Shown: one piece after another, positions 1 to 7,703 of the stretch
Numbering within the stretch: position 1 is the first letter of the stretch
How the letters are laid out: the number at the start of each line of letters is the position of its first letter
From: Sphingomonadaceae bacterium
GTDB lineage: Bacteria; Pseudomonadota; Alphaproteobacteria; Sphingomonadales; Sphingomonadaceae
Assembly (NCBI GenBank): GCA_947442095.1
Contig: CANEVG010000026.1
Location: forward strand, 1-16,743
DNA: 16,743 nucleotides
Direction of reading: 5' to 3'
Notes under the pieces: model-generated
Told to the model about the DNA's origin: nothing
The model's database searches: none
Seen by the model: only the letters and a program-made list of their open reading frames with translations
Position numbers and translations under genes: made by a program

Positions 1-1729
1 CGCCATCGGCAGCAAGCGTGCCGCGCAGCGCCATGGCGAGCTTGACCGAAGTCAGATCGGCGCTGCGCAGCAGCAGCGGAAGCCGTTCGCCATAGCTGAG
101 CGCCGCGCGCAGCCGCACATTGCCCCCGGTCAGCGAAGCAAGCGTGGCGTTGTCGATCCGGGTTATGCGCCCTGCGCCGTTCGCCTCGAACGACCACGGC
201 TGTCCGCCGCCGAACCTCAGCGCCACGCTGGCATCGGCGTCGGCCATGCCGAGATCGGGCAGCAGCAGCCCCTTGGCCGTGACCGGACCCGACAGCGCGA
301 AGCTGCTGCGCGCAAGATCGCCGCGCAGCACCAACTTTGCGGCAAGGCCTTTCAGCGCGACATCGATTCGCTCGGATGTGATCTGCCTTGCGCCGATCAG
401 CACATCGCCGTCGATCCGCGCGCCGGGCAGGCGCGGATCGATCTGGCGGTTGCCCGTCACAAGGCGCGTCGCGGTGATCGCCAGCGGCAGGCGTAGGCGC
501 TGCCCGTCCCATTGCGCGGTGCCCGCAGTGCGCAGCCCTTCGGCCACAATTGTCCCACTTTTCAGGCGAGCGACGCGCAGATCATGGATCACCGAGAGCG
601 CCGTGAAACGGCCATCGACCGTTGCATCAAGGCTCACGCCCGCCAGCGTGAGCCCGGGGATCACCAGATCGGGCCGGATCAGCAGCGCGCGCAGCTTCAC
701 CGCCATGGCGCGGCGGTTCGCCAAGTCGACCGCGCCCGCCGCCATGCCCTTGAATGCCGCCCCGCCCGCAAACACCCGGCCCTTGAGATCGGCGCGCGTG
801 ACCGTGCCTTCCGCCAGAATCGAAAGCTTTTCGCCAACGGCCTGCCGCGCCGTGCCTGTCAGCAGATCGCGCGGGAAAATCTGTCCTGCCAGCCGATAGC
901 GCCCCGCGCGGTTGTCGAGCAGGAATCCGGCGATGCGCTGGCCGCCGGCGCGCGCCACGCCCCAGCCATGCCATTCGCTGAAGCTACCGCTGCCGCGCAC
1001 GTTTGCCGTGATATCGCGCTTCACCCCGGTCAGCGCGGCGAGCAACCCGTCCCTCGGCGCATTGTAGCGCAGATCGAGCGTAAACTTGTCGCGGTCCGGC
1101 TCGCTATCGAGGTGGAGCTTCAGCCGATCGCGCCCGCCGAGCTGGCCGCCCAGATCAATCAGCGCGCGCCCGCCCGCGATGTCGGCCTTCGCGGCGAAGT
1201 CCACGCGCCGCCGCTGGCCGAACACGCTCTTCTCGACCGTGAGGTTCTCCACCGCGAGCCGGTCGATGCGGATATCGTAGTCGGGCAGGATCGGCGCATC
1301 GGGATCGCCCGGATTGAGCCTTGGCGCGCGCAGCAAGGTGCCGCGCTTCAGGATCAGGCGGCGAATATCAAGTCCGCGGCGACTGTCGAGACCCAGCCAT
1401 TCCATGGGCCGCCAATCGAGCGCGGCTTCGGGCACGACCATGAACCGCCCATCGGCATCGCTGAGCGCAACTTCATGCAAGGTCATCGACCCAAGCAGCG
1501 AGCCATCGATGCGGCCAATGCGGATGCGCAGGCCCGATTTGGGCGAAAGCGCAGCAATCCGGTCTGCCACGAAGCGATGGCCAAGCGGCGAATCGAGCAC
1601 GACCGCCGCGCCGCCTGCGGCCACCAGCAGCAGCACGGCCGCCAGCACCAGTCCGCGCAGCCAGGCGAAGCGGCGGGGGCTTGGAACCGTTGCGGGAGGC
1701 GCTGCTTCGGGCCGCAGGTCTTCGGCCAT
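1..1729 (-). CDS. tamB: TamB, translocation and assembly module inner-membrane subunit (N-terminal part, runs off window)
   Basis: The start codon ATG at 1729–1727 overlaps the TGA stop of tamA as ATGA. About 576 codons are visible and the frame is still open at base 1, so the C-terminal part (the conserved TamB/DUF490 domain) is outside the window. Seen: a short cytoplasmic head, then one hydrophobic segment at about residues 20–45, rich in Leu, Val and Ala, then a stretch ending in IRIGRIDGSL at about 70–80. That pattern is typical of AsmA/TamB-like proteins just after the membrane anchor. The rest is a long run of short beta-strand-like repeats with DL, GxA and alternating hydrophobic residues, as expected of the periplasmic lipid-conducting groove. 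Known of the family: TamB spans the periplasm, partners TamA and supports outer-membrane protein and phospholipid homeostasis. The overlap with tamA implies translational coupling. Family assignment is solid; the end is unknown. Confidence 0.9.
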   Translation of the reverse strand, partial: MAEDLRPEAAPPATVPSPRRFAWLRGLVLAAVLLLVAAGGAAVVLDSPLGHRFVADRIAALSPKSGLRIRIGRIDGSLLGSMTLHEVALSDADGRFMVVPEAALDWRPMEWLGLDSRRGLDIRRLILKRGTLLRAPRLNPGDPDAPILPDYDIRIDRLAVENLTVEKSVFGQRRRVDFAAKADIAGGRALIDLGGQLGGRDRLKLHLDSEPDRDKFTLDLRYNAPRDGLLAALTGVKRDITANVRGSGSFSEWHGWGVARAGGQRIAGFLLDNRAGRYRLAGQIFPRDLLTGTARQAVGEKLSILAEGTVTRADLKGRVFAGGAAFKGMAAGAVDLANRRAMAVKLRALLIRPDLVIPGLTLAGVSLDATVDGRFTALSVIHDLRVARLKSGTIVAEGLRTAGTAQWDGQRLRLPLAITATRLVTGNRQIDPRLPGARIDGDVLIGARQITSERIDVALKGLAAKLVLRGDLARSSFALSGPVTAKGLLLPDLGMADADASVALRFGGGQPWSFEANGAGRITRIDNATLASLTGGNVRLRAALSYGERLPLLLRSADLTSVKLAMALRGTLAADG

Positions 1730-3993
1730 CAGAACGCCTGCCCGAGCGAAACATAGACGCCAATCCGGGGGTCGCCCTTGGCCGGGTTGAGCGGGGTGCC
1801 GAGATCGACGCGGATCGGCCCGAAGCTCGTCTGATAGCGCATGCCAATGCCCACGCCGAACTTCGCGCCCTTGACGGTGGGCGAGGCAGCGATGCCGACC
1901 GTGCCGGCATCGATGAACGGCACGAGGCTGACCGCGCCGCCCATCAGCCCGGTCTTGACCCGCGCTTCGAGGGAGAACTCGCTGAGGCTGCGCCCGCCGC
2001 TAGGGTTGCCCAGCGCATCGCGCGGCCCCACCGCCTGAAACGCAAAGCCGCGCACAGACGCGCCGCCACCGGCGTAGAGCCGCCGCGAAGGCGCGATGCT
2101 GGCCACGTTCACGCCCGGAATCGTGCCCAGCCGGATGCGGCTGGCGACGATCACCCGGCTGCTGACCGGCTGGTAGGCGCTCGCATCCAGCTGCCCGCGC
2201 ACATAGCTGGAGCGCGTGCCGTTCTGCACGGAAATTTCGGGACTGAAGCGCAGCGCCACACGGAAACCGCGCTTGGGATCGAGCAGGTCGTCGCTACCAT
2301 CATAGGCCCCGCGCAAGGGCAGCGCGCCAATGAAATATGTGGTGCGCGTGGCCCCCGCCGTGGCCGGCAGTTCGCTTGTGGCCAGAATTTCAAGGCCCAC
2401 CGACCAGACCCAGTCCTTCTGGAAGATCAGCGTGGTCTGCTTCTCGAACGTGGTCTCGAACGAGAGCGTGCGCGCGCGAAAGGCGCTGGTCCGACGGGTC
2501 TGCGCGTAGAGATCTGCGGAAAGCACCTGATCGCGCCCACGGAAATTGTTGCGGCGAAAAGTTACGCCGGCCAGCTGTTCGCGCGTGCCGACCACCCCGC
2601 GAAAGCGCACGAGGCCTTCGGGCGGGAACATATTGCGGTTTTCCCAGCTCGCCTCCATGCGCAAGCCTTCGCCGCTCGAATAGCCGACAAGCCCGGCAAT
2701 CGTGCGCTGCGGCGCCTTGGTGAGCATGACGTCGATGTCTGCAACGCCCAGCTTGGCCCCTGGCGCTGCGGGCACCGCCTCACGCGGGGTGACGGTGACA
2801 ACCGAGACCAGCCCGGTGGCGAGGATAGCCTGACGAAGATCATCGACCAGCGCGCGGCGGAACGGATCACCACTGCGGAAGCGGGCGATGCGCCCAAGGT
2901 GCCGCGAAGATAGGTATCCGGGCAGCGAACTGCGGATCTCACCGATCACATACTGGCCGCCGCTCGCAACCGGCAGCGTGAGATCGCCGGTGCGCAGCGC
3001 GTGATCGATCGCCAGATCGGGCTGGCCAACTTCAGCAAAGGCATGCCCCCCCTCGCCCAGCGCGGTTATAAGGTTTTCCCGCTCCGCCACGATCCGGTCG
3101 GAGTTGACCGGATCGCCGGGCGCAAGCGCGAACGCGCGGGACAAGGCCGGGAAATCGCGCGCGTTAGCAATATCGCCGAGCGAAATCTTCGCGAGCGCAT
3201 AGCGCGGCCCGGGCACGACATCGAAGCGCACGCCGATCTTCTTGAGATCGATCGCTGTAGCCGGTCCGCTGCCTTCGGCCGGCGCGGCAAAGCCCGTAGT
3301 GCTCTGGATCACCTCGGCATCGTAGTATCCATAAATGCGCAGCATACGCTGAAGCAGATCGGTATCCAGCCGCGCCCGCCGGGTCAGCTGCGCGAGGTTG
3401 TCCTCCTCGTTGCCGAACTTGCGCAGCGCCGCGAGCAGGCCGAAGCGCGCGGCAATCACCTCCCGCTCAGGCAGCGCCTCGATGTCCGGCGGGAACGCGA
3501 GAGCGAGTTGCGGCGTCACCTGGATCAGCGCTGCATCCGCAATCTGGCCGAAGCCCCGGTTGCCGCCGCCCGGGTCGCTATCCGGCAGCAGCGTTTCGCC
3601 GGCAGCCTTGGCTTGCTCTTCGGCCAAGGCAATGTCGGCATCGGGGACAAGCGGCGTGAAAGGAGGCAGGGTCGCCGCGTCCGGCCATTCCAGCGTCATC
3701 CCCGGAATATCGGCGAGCGGCGCATTGGCATCGGGCGCGAGCAGCGCAGCTGCATCGGGCAAAGCAACCTTGGCCGCCTCGGTATCGCGTGCCCAGCTTT
3801 CCGGATCATCAATCGCGGCATCGGGGATCAGCTCTTCCAGCGCCTGATCCGCATCGCGCGATTGCGCGCTGACATTGATGGCGCCCGGCGGCAGCAAAGC
3901 CAGCAAGAACAGCAGCGCGACAAGCGGCCTTAGCCGCGATCCGGGGGCAACACGCGCTTCAAACGGGGCGATACTGCGGCTTCGGGCTGGCAA
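1729..3993 (-). CDS. tamA: TamA, Omp85-family outer-membrane assembly protein
   Basis: From the TTG start proposed at 3993 the protein has 754 residues. A Sec signal peptide occupies about residues 1–43 (hydrophobic core 23–35, cleavage near VSAQ). Residues 45–145 form an Asp/Ala/Pro-rich low-complexity segment. POTRA-like modules cover roughly 185–430, and a C-terminal Omp85 beta-barrel spans about 432–754, carrying the VRGF motif at 647–650 and ending in Phe. The frame stays open upstream to 4242, but that part lies inside bpt and has no membrane-protein character. TTG is preferred because AAGGA sits 5 bases before it and it places a normal signal peptide near the N-terminus. The gene overlaps bpt by 35 bases upstream and tamB by ATGA downstream. 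Known of the family: TamA inserts autotransporters and other proteins into the outer membrane together with TamB. Product is well supported; the exact start is less certain. Confidence 0.9.
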   Translation of the reverse strand: MPARSRSIAPFEARVAPGSRLRPLVALLFLLALLPPGAINVSAQSRDADQALEELIPDAAIDDPESWARDTEAAKVALPDAAALLAPDANAPLADIPGMTLEWPDAATLPPFTPLVPDADIALAEEQAKAAGETLLPDSDPGGGNRGFGQIADAALIQVTPQLALAFPPDIEALPEREVIAARFGLLAALRKFGNEEDNLAQLTRRARLDTDLLQRMLRIYGYYDAEVIQSTTGFAAPAEGSGPATAIDLKKIGVRFDVVPGPRYALAKISLGDIANARDFPALSRAFALAPGDPVNSDRIVAERENLITALGEGGHAFAEVGQPDLAIDHALRTGDLTLPVASGGQYVIGEIRSSLPGYLSSRHLGRIARFRSGDPFRRALVDDLRQAILATGLVSVVTVTPREAVPAAPGAKLGVADIDVMLTKAPQRTIAGLVGYSSGEGLRMEASWENRNMFPPEGLVRFRGVVGTREQLAGVTFRRNNFRGRDQVLSADLYAQTRRTSAFRARTLSFETTFEKQTTLIFQKDWVWSVGLEILATSELPATAGATRTTYFIGALPLRGAYDGSDDLLDPKRGFRVALRFSPEISVQNGTRSSYVRGQLDASAYQPVSSRVIVASRIRLGTIPGVNVASIAPSRRLYAGGGASVRGFAFQAVGPRDALGNPSGGRSLSEFSLEARVKTGLMGGAVSLVPFIDAGTVGIAASPTVKGAKFGVGIGMRYQTSFGPIRVDLGTPLNPAKGDPRIGVYVSLGQAF

Positions 3994-4810
3994 GACCGTC
4001 CTTGCCAGTATCGTCAGCGATCCGCCGGTCTGCGCCCGTGGCGGTCGCGGCGCGATCGATCGCGCGGGCCTGCTCGTCGGGGTCAAAACGTTCCCATCCT
4101 TCACGGCCCAGACGTTCGAGCGGGCGGTAACGAACCTTGTACTGCATCCGCGCCGATCCTTCGACCCAATATCCGAGATAGACATAGGGCAGCCTGATCC
4201 GCGCGGCGTGGAGGATGTGATCGAGAATGATGAAATTACCAAGCCCCTGGCGTGCCTCGTGGTCAGGTTCGTAGAAGCTGTAGATCATCGACAGGCCATC
4301 GCCCTGCCGGTCCGTCAGGCAGGCGCCTACCAGTTTCCCCGGCTTGCCGTCCACACCCGGCTCACGGTATTCGATGACATAGCTTTTGACAGGGGTGTGT
4401 TCCACCATGTCGGCGAAATCCATTTCGTCCATCGTGGCCATGCCGCCGCCGGGGTGACGAGCCGCCAGATAACGCTGCAGCAGCTCGAACTGTTCCGGCG
4501 TCGACCAGGGCTTGCACGCCGAGACGATCAGATCGCTGTTGCGCTTAAGGTTCTTGCGCTGGGTAGCGGACGGCACGAACTGATCGGACACCACGCGCAC
4601 CGAGATGCAGGCGCTGCAATCGATGCAGCTGGGGCGATAGGCCACCGTCTGGCTGCGGCGAAAGCCGATGCGGCCGAGCGCATCGTTGAGCTCGTCGGCA
4701 TTCGGGCCCTTGAGCTCGGTGAACACCTTCCGTTCGGTCTTGCCCGGCAAATAGGGGCAAGGCATCGGGCTGGTCACAAAGAAGCGGGGGAAGCGGACGG
4801 GCGCAGTCAC
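3959..4810 (-). CDS. bpt: Aspartate/glutamate leucyltransferase (Bpt/ATE family)
   Basis: This cytoplasmic enzyme transfers leucine from Leu-tRNA to proteins with N-terminal Asp or Glu, marking them for ClpS/ClpAP degradation (known for bacterial Bpt). From GTG at 4810 the protein has 283 residues. It begins with the family's usual segment around RFPRFFVTSP, followed by CPYLPG (18–23), the Cys-rich SCIDCSAC (61–68) that in ATE proteins binds metal, and the GNAT-like core with SFYEPD (178–183), GLGNFIILDH (189–198) and YLGYWV (211–216). The frame is open further upstream to ATG 4906 and TTG 4909, but that extra part of about 32 residues does not look like the family. GTG is therefore preferred, although GAAGGA lies a rather long 13 bases before it. 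The 3' end overlaps the proposed tamA start by 35 bases. Arginyltransferase activity is an alternative name for the same family; bacterial members are usually leucyl-specific. Confidence 0.9.
   Translation of the reverse strand: MTAPVRFPRFFVTSPMPCPYLPGKTERKVFTELKGPNADELNDALGRIGFRRSQTVAYRPSCIDCSACISVRVVSDQFVPSATQRKNLKRNSDLIVSACKPWSTPEQFELLQRYLAARHPGGGMATMDEMDFADMVEHTPVKSYVIEYREPGVDGKPGKLVGACLTDRQGDGLSMIYSFYEPDHEARQGLGNFIILDHILHAARIRLPYVYLGYWVEGSARMQYKVRYRPLERLGREGWERFDPDEQARAIDRAATATGADRRIADDTGKDGLASPKPQYRPV
3999..4003 (-). promoter_or_regulatory. Ribosome binding site supporting the TTG start of tamA
   Basis: Read on the minus strand this is AAGGA, followed by 5 bases (CGGTC) and TTG at 3993–3991. 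It lies inside the last codons of bpt. It is the best Shine–Dalgarno match in front of the TamA signal peptide and decides the start chosen here. No ATG or GTG in the same frame lies between it and the signal peptide core. Confidence 0.55.
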
Positions 4811-5020
4811 AGCCGGTTGAGGTTCCTTCTCGCCGCCAGACAGCCTGGCAGCGCGTTGACAGGAACATGCATCACCCGGGCGCTTGGTGAAAGACCCATT
4901 AACCATCAAAGGCCGGATATGGCCGTCGTTTTTTTAGGCAAAGCCCAAGCCACACTTGCCGCGTCCCGATTCGGGAAGACCGGGGGTGAAGATATGAAAG
5001 AGCACGCTTACCAAAGAAGC
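4811..5020. other. Intergenic region between ilvA and bpt
   Basis: This 210-base gap is the longest one in the left block and probably holds the promoter of bpt-tamA-tamB. It contains the TTAACCAT element at 4899–4906, a plus-strand run of seven T at 4929–4935, and a short GGCC-6-GGCC dyad just before that run. No plus-strand gene ends here, so the T-run is not called a terminator. I see no convincing small gene. Confidence 0.4.
4899..4906 (+). promoter_or_regulatory. Possible CtrA half-site upstream of bpt
   Basis: The bases are TTAACCAT, identical to the half-site described for the alphaproteobacterial cell-cycle regulator CtrA. It lies in the 210-base gap between ilvA and bpt, about 90 bases before the GTG start of bpt. 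It also overlaps the alternative ATG at 4906. A second half with proper 7-base spacing is absent. An A/T-rich 8-mer is infrequent in such GC-rich DNA, but one match is weak evidence. Confidence 0.22.
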
Positions 5021-6274
5021 TTAACCGAGCTCCACTTGCGTCACGTCATAGCCTTTGGCCCGCAGCGCAGCCACCAGCAGATCGATTTGTTCGCGGTCGC
5101 GCGCTTCGCACTCGATATCGGTGATAAGGCCCTTGGCCGGCAAATGCGTGAAGATGCGCTGGTGGTAGATCTCGATTATGTTGACCTGACCGGCATCAAA
5201 CTCGCGCATCACACGGAACAGCGCGCCCGGCCGGTCCTGCAGCGTAAGGCGCAGCCGCGCGAGACGGCCCGAACGCGCCAGATCACGCAGCAGCACATTG
5301 GCGAGCAGGCGCGTATCGATATTGCCGCCGCACAGCACGAGGCCGATCTTACGCCCGGCGAAGCGCTTGCGGTGCGTCATCACCGCCGCCAGCCCCGCCG
5401 CGCCCGCGCCCTCGACCACGGTCTTTTCGATCTGCAGGAGTAGCGCAACCGCGGTTTCCAGCGCCGGTTCGCCTACCAGGACCACATCGTCGACGATTTT
5501 GGCCAGCACCGCCGAGGTGAACACGCCGGGCTCCTTCACCGCGATGCCTTCGGCAATCGTGTCTCCGCCGCAGGGCAGATCGAGGCCCTTGAGCTTGGCA
5601 TACATCGAGGGGAACAGCGTGGCCTGCACGCCGATCAACCCGATCGAGGGCTTCAGGCCGCGCGCGGCGGTGCCCATGCCGGTCAGCAGACCGCCGCCGC
5701 CGATGGGCACGACCAGGGTTTCGATTTCAGGCGCGTCTTCCAGCATTTCGAGCGCGACCGTGCCTTGCCCGGCGGCAACACGCGGATCATCGAACGGGTG
5801 CATGAAGGTCAGCCCGCGCTCGTCTTCCAGCTTGCGGGCATGCGCCAATGCTTCGTCGAACGTCTCCCCTTCCAGCACCACATTGCCGCCGACCGCCTCG
5901 GTCTGCATGATCTTCACAGTCGGCGTGGTCCGCGGCATCACGATGGTGACAGGCACACCCAGCCGCGTGCCATGATAGGAAAGCCCCTGCGCATGATTGC
6001 CAGCGGACGCCGCGATCACACCGCGCGCGCGCTGCTCGTCAGAGAGCTGCAACAGCGCATTGAGCGCCCCGCGCTCCTTGTAGGCCGCTGTAAACTGAAG
6101 GTTCTCGAACTTCAGCCAGATTTCCGCGCCGGTGATCTCGCTCAAGGTCTTGCTGTGCAGCGTGGGCGTGCGCACCACCTGCCCCTCGATCCGCTTGGCA
6201 GCGGCGCGAATATCCTCCAGCGTCAGTAGCGTGGCGGAAGACACGAGGGGCGGGACGGTCGAGGGCTTGGTCAT
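5021..6274 (-). CDS. ilvA: Threonine ammonia-lyase (threonine dehydratase) with ACT domain
   Basis: This PLP enzyme deaminates threonine to 2-oxobutanoate, the first step toward isoleucine. The protein has 417 residues. Seen: the PLP lysine K66 in AAYKERGA, the substrate loop SAGNHAQG (90–97), the phosphate-binding GGGG loop (192–195), and CGGN at 315–318. A C-terminal ACT domain at about 340–415 has the RPGAL signature (348–352), suggesting allosteric control by an amino acid. Its size and single ACT domain resemble the short IlvA/TdcB-like form common in alphaproteobacteria rather than the roughly 510-residue E. coli IlvA with two ACT-like domains. The ATG at 6274 has only a poor GGGC-type ribosome site. 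The VanZ-like gene ends 47 bases upstream on the same strand, so the two may be co-transcribed. Another PLP-dependent dehydratase, such as serine racemase-like, is less likely because of the ACT domain. Confidence 0.94.
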   Translation of the reverse strand: MTKPSTVPPLVSSATLLTLEDIRAAAKRIEGQVVRTPTLHSKTLSEITGAEIWLKFENLQFTAAYKERGALNALLQLSDEQRARGVIAASAGNHAQGLSYHGTRLGVPVTIVMPRTTPTVKIMQTEAVGGNVVLEGETFDEALAHARKLEDERGLTFMHPFDDPRVAAGQGTVALEMLEDAPEIETLVVPIGGGGLLTGMGTAARGLKPSIGLIGVQATLFPSMYAKLKGLDLPCGGDTIAEGIAVKEPGVFTSAVLAKIVDDVVLVGEPALETAVALLLQIEKTVVEGAGAAGLAAVMTHRKRFAGRKIGLVLCGGNIDTRLLANVLLRDLARSGRLARLRLTLQDRPGALFRVMREFDAGQVNIIEIYHQRIFTHLPAKGLITDIECEARDREQIDLLVAALRAKGYDVTQVELG

Positions 6275-6321
6275 GCAACGCGCCCTAGTCGAAAGCCCCG
6301 CTCAAGGAAACCGCCAAGCGC

Positions 6322-6684
6322 TCAGCCCGCCTTGCGCCGCCACCGCAGCAGATGGAGCGCCGCCAGCACCGCCGCGACTGCCACGGTATCGGCAATCCAA
6401 TCGCGAATGTCGCAATCGCGGCGGAGCGCGGGGATCGCCTGCAGCACTTCGACCAGCGCGCCAAGAAACGAGAGCCGCTCGCCCAGGCGAAGCCTCGGCA
6501 TACGCGGGAAGGCAAAGCTGCCAAGCAGCGCCAGTGTGCCGAAGGCCAGCATGTGCTGCGCCTTGTCACCCATCTTCAGCAGATGCGGCGGGTGGGGCAG
6601 CAGCGCGAGCGTCACCGCCCCCGCCAGGCAGAGCCAGAAGCCCCAGGCCACCAGTTGTGAATTTCCGTTGCGTTGCAGCATCAT
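6322..6684 (-). CDS. VanZ-like small membrane protein
   Basis: A small hydrophobic protein of 120 residues from ATG 6684; ATG 6681 and TTG 6690 are close alternatives and none has a strong ribosome site. Four likely membrane segments lie at about 10–30, 42–60, 70–84 and 88–114. The VanZ-family signature is visible: DKAQHMLAFGTL (40–51), where the Asp-Lys and His are conserved, then GALVEVLQ (75–82), and a later RDWIAD (94–99), which matches the family's R-x-x-D-hydrophobic-A-(D/N) element. Named after VanZ of the teicoplanin-resistance locus, such short homologs are widespread and have no settled function, so resistance should not be inferred. The C-terminus is positively charged (RWRRK), consistent with the inside-positive rule. 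The gene stands at the divergent junction with the oxidoreductase and precedes ilvA by 47 bases. Confidence 0.75.
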   Translation of the reverse strand: MMLQRNGNSQLVAWGFWLCLAGAVTLALLPHPPHLLKMGDKAQHMLAFGTLALLGSFAFPRMPRLRLGERLSFLGALVEVLQAIPALRRDCDIRDWIADTVAVAAVLAALHLLRWRRKAG

Positions 6685-6806
6685 CAGCAATTAGCCTGTG
6701 GGCACAGGGCAGCACAAGCGCCCATTGGCCGCAATTCACACGAAGAACAGTCGGCTGCGCGATCAGGGGCTGGCGCAGGGCGGCAAAGCGGCTAGAACCC
6801 TTTGCC
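6685..6806. promoter_or_regulatory. Divergent intergenic region between the VanZ-like gene and the oxidoreductase operon
   Basis: About 120 bases separate the two outward-reading starts and must hold both promoters unless these lie inside genes. A 6-base dyad CCTGTG-GG-CACAGG sits at 6695–6708, about 11 bases before the VanZ-like ATG. It could be an operator or may be chance. I could not find convincing -35/-10 pairs on either strand. Confidence 0.35.
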
Positions 6807-7703
6807 ATGACCGAACCGCTGAACGTTTCCTTCCTCGGCCTTGGCACGATGGGCGGGGCCATGGCCCGCCATCTCGGCACCGCAGGCCACATGCTGACAA
6901 TCTACAACCGCACCGCTGCGCGGGCCGAGGCGTGGCAGGCCGCGCATTCCGGCCTTGCGGCGCGCGTTGCTAGCAGCCCGGCCGAGGCGGCAGAAGGCGC
7001 GGACGTGGTGATCACCTGCGTCGGCAACGATGACGACCTCGCCGATGTCGTGCTAAGCCCGATGGGCGCGTTTTCCACTCTTCGACGCGGTGCTGTGTTC
7101 ATCGATCATACCACCGTCTCAGCGCGGATTGCCCGCCAGATCGCGGTGGAAGGCCGCGACAAGGAGCTGCTTTGCGTCGATGCCCCCGTCACCGGCGGGC
7201 AATCGGGCGCGGAAGCCGGCACGCTTTCAATCATGTGCGGCGGCAGCGCCAAGGCAGTCGATGCCGCACGTGGAGTGCTGGCCGCTTATGCCAAGCGCGT
7301 GGTTCACGTGGGCAAGCCGGGCGCGGGGCAGACTGCCAAGATGGCCAACCAGATGTGCATTGCCGGGGCCATCGCGGGCCTTTCGGAGGCCATGCGCTTT
7401 GCCCAGGCCGCGCGGCTGGATCTGGACAAGGTGTTCGAGGCGATCTCGGGCGGCGCGGCGCAATCGTGGCAGATGGACAACCGCTGGCACACCATGGCCA
7501 AGGACGAGTTCGATTTCGGCTTCGCGGTAGACTGGATGCGCAAGGACCTCGGCCTCGCGATCGAGGAAGCGCGCGGGCTTGGCGCGAGCGTGCCGATCAC
7601 CGCGCTGATCGACCAGTTCTACGCCGACGTGCAGGCCCTGGGCGGCGGGCGCGAGGATACCAGCGCCCTCATCCGCCGCCTGCCGCGCAAAGGCAATGCA
7701 TGA
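6807..7703 (+). CDS. NAD(P)-dependent oxidoreductase, 3-hydroxyisobutyrate dehydrogenase family
   Basis: The protein has 298 residues of the beta-hydroxyacid dehydrogenase family. The Rossmann motif GLGTMG is at 11–16 and NR at 34–35 lies after the second strand, a pattern usual in NADP-preferring members. The substrate-binding DAPVTGGQSGAEAGTL segment is at 125–140. The catalytic lysine is K178 in GQTAKMANQ. The all-alpha C-terminal domain extends from about 165, with the KDLGLA segment at 246–251. Family members oxidise 3-hydroxyisobutyrate or reduce tartronate semialdehyde or succinic semialdehyde; the sequence alone does not decide among these. The frame is open far upstream (to 6132), but that part runs antisense to ilvA and the VanZ-like gene. 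ATG 6807 is chosen because the Rossmann fold begins right after it. No clear ribosome site precedes it. The stop overlaps the next start as ATGA. Confidence 0.9.
   Translation: MTEPLNVSFLGLGTMGGAMARHLGTAGHMLTIYNRTAARAEAWQAAHSGLAARVASSPAEAAEGADVVITCVGNDDDLADVVLSPMGAFSTLRRGAVFIDHTTVSARIARQIAVEGRDKELLCVDAPVTGGQSGAEAGTLSIMCGGSAKAVDAARGVLAAYAKRVVHVGKPGAGQTAKMANQMCIAGAIAGLSEAMRFAQAARLDLDKVFEAISGGAAQSWQMDNRWHTMAKDEFDFGFAVDWMRKDLGLAIEEARGLGASVPITALIDQFYADVQALGGGREDTSALIRRLPRKGNA

Noticed and set aside
512..2913. Plus-strand open frames of about 410 codons (512–1756, 1681–2913)
   Set aside because: They are antisense to tamB and tamA, His/Arg/Gln-rich, and lack recognisable domains or a clear ribosome site.
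3001..3933. 310-codon open frame on the plus strand
   Set aside because: Antisense to the POTRA region of tamA. It is Arg-rich with no family signature, so it is a compositional shadow.
4921..4936. GGCC dyad followed by seven T as a possible terminator
   Set aside because: The stem has only 4 bases, and the T-run is on the plus strand, where no gene ends.
3875..5443. 522-codon open frame on the plus strand
   Set aside because: It runs antisense to ilvA, bpt and tamA, whose products match known families. Such long antisense frames are common in GC-rich DNA, and its product has no family features.
6322..6684. Reading the VanZ-like gene as a glycopeptide-resistance gene
   Set aside because: Short VanZ-like proteins are widespread and there is no van cluster nearby. 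Only family likeness is supported.
6132..6806. Upstream extension of the oxidoreductase reading frame
   Set aside because: This part is antisense to ilvA and the VanZ-like gene and Pro/Arg-rich. The Rossmann fold begins only after ATG 6807.
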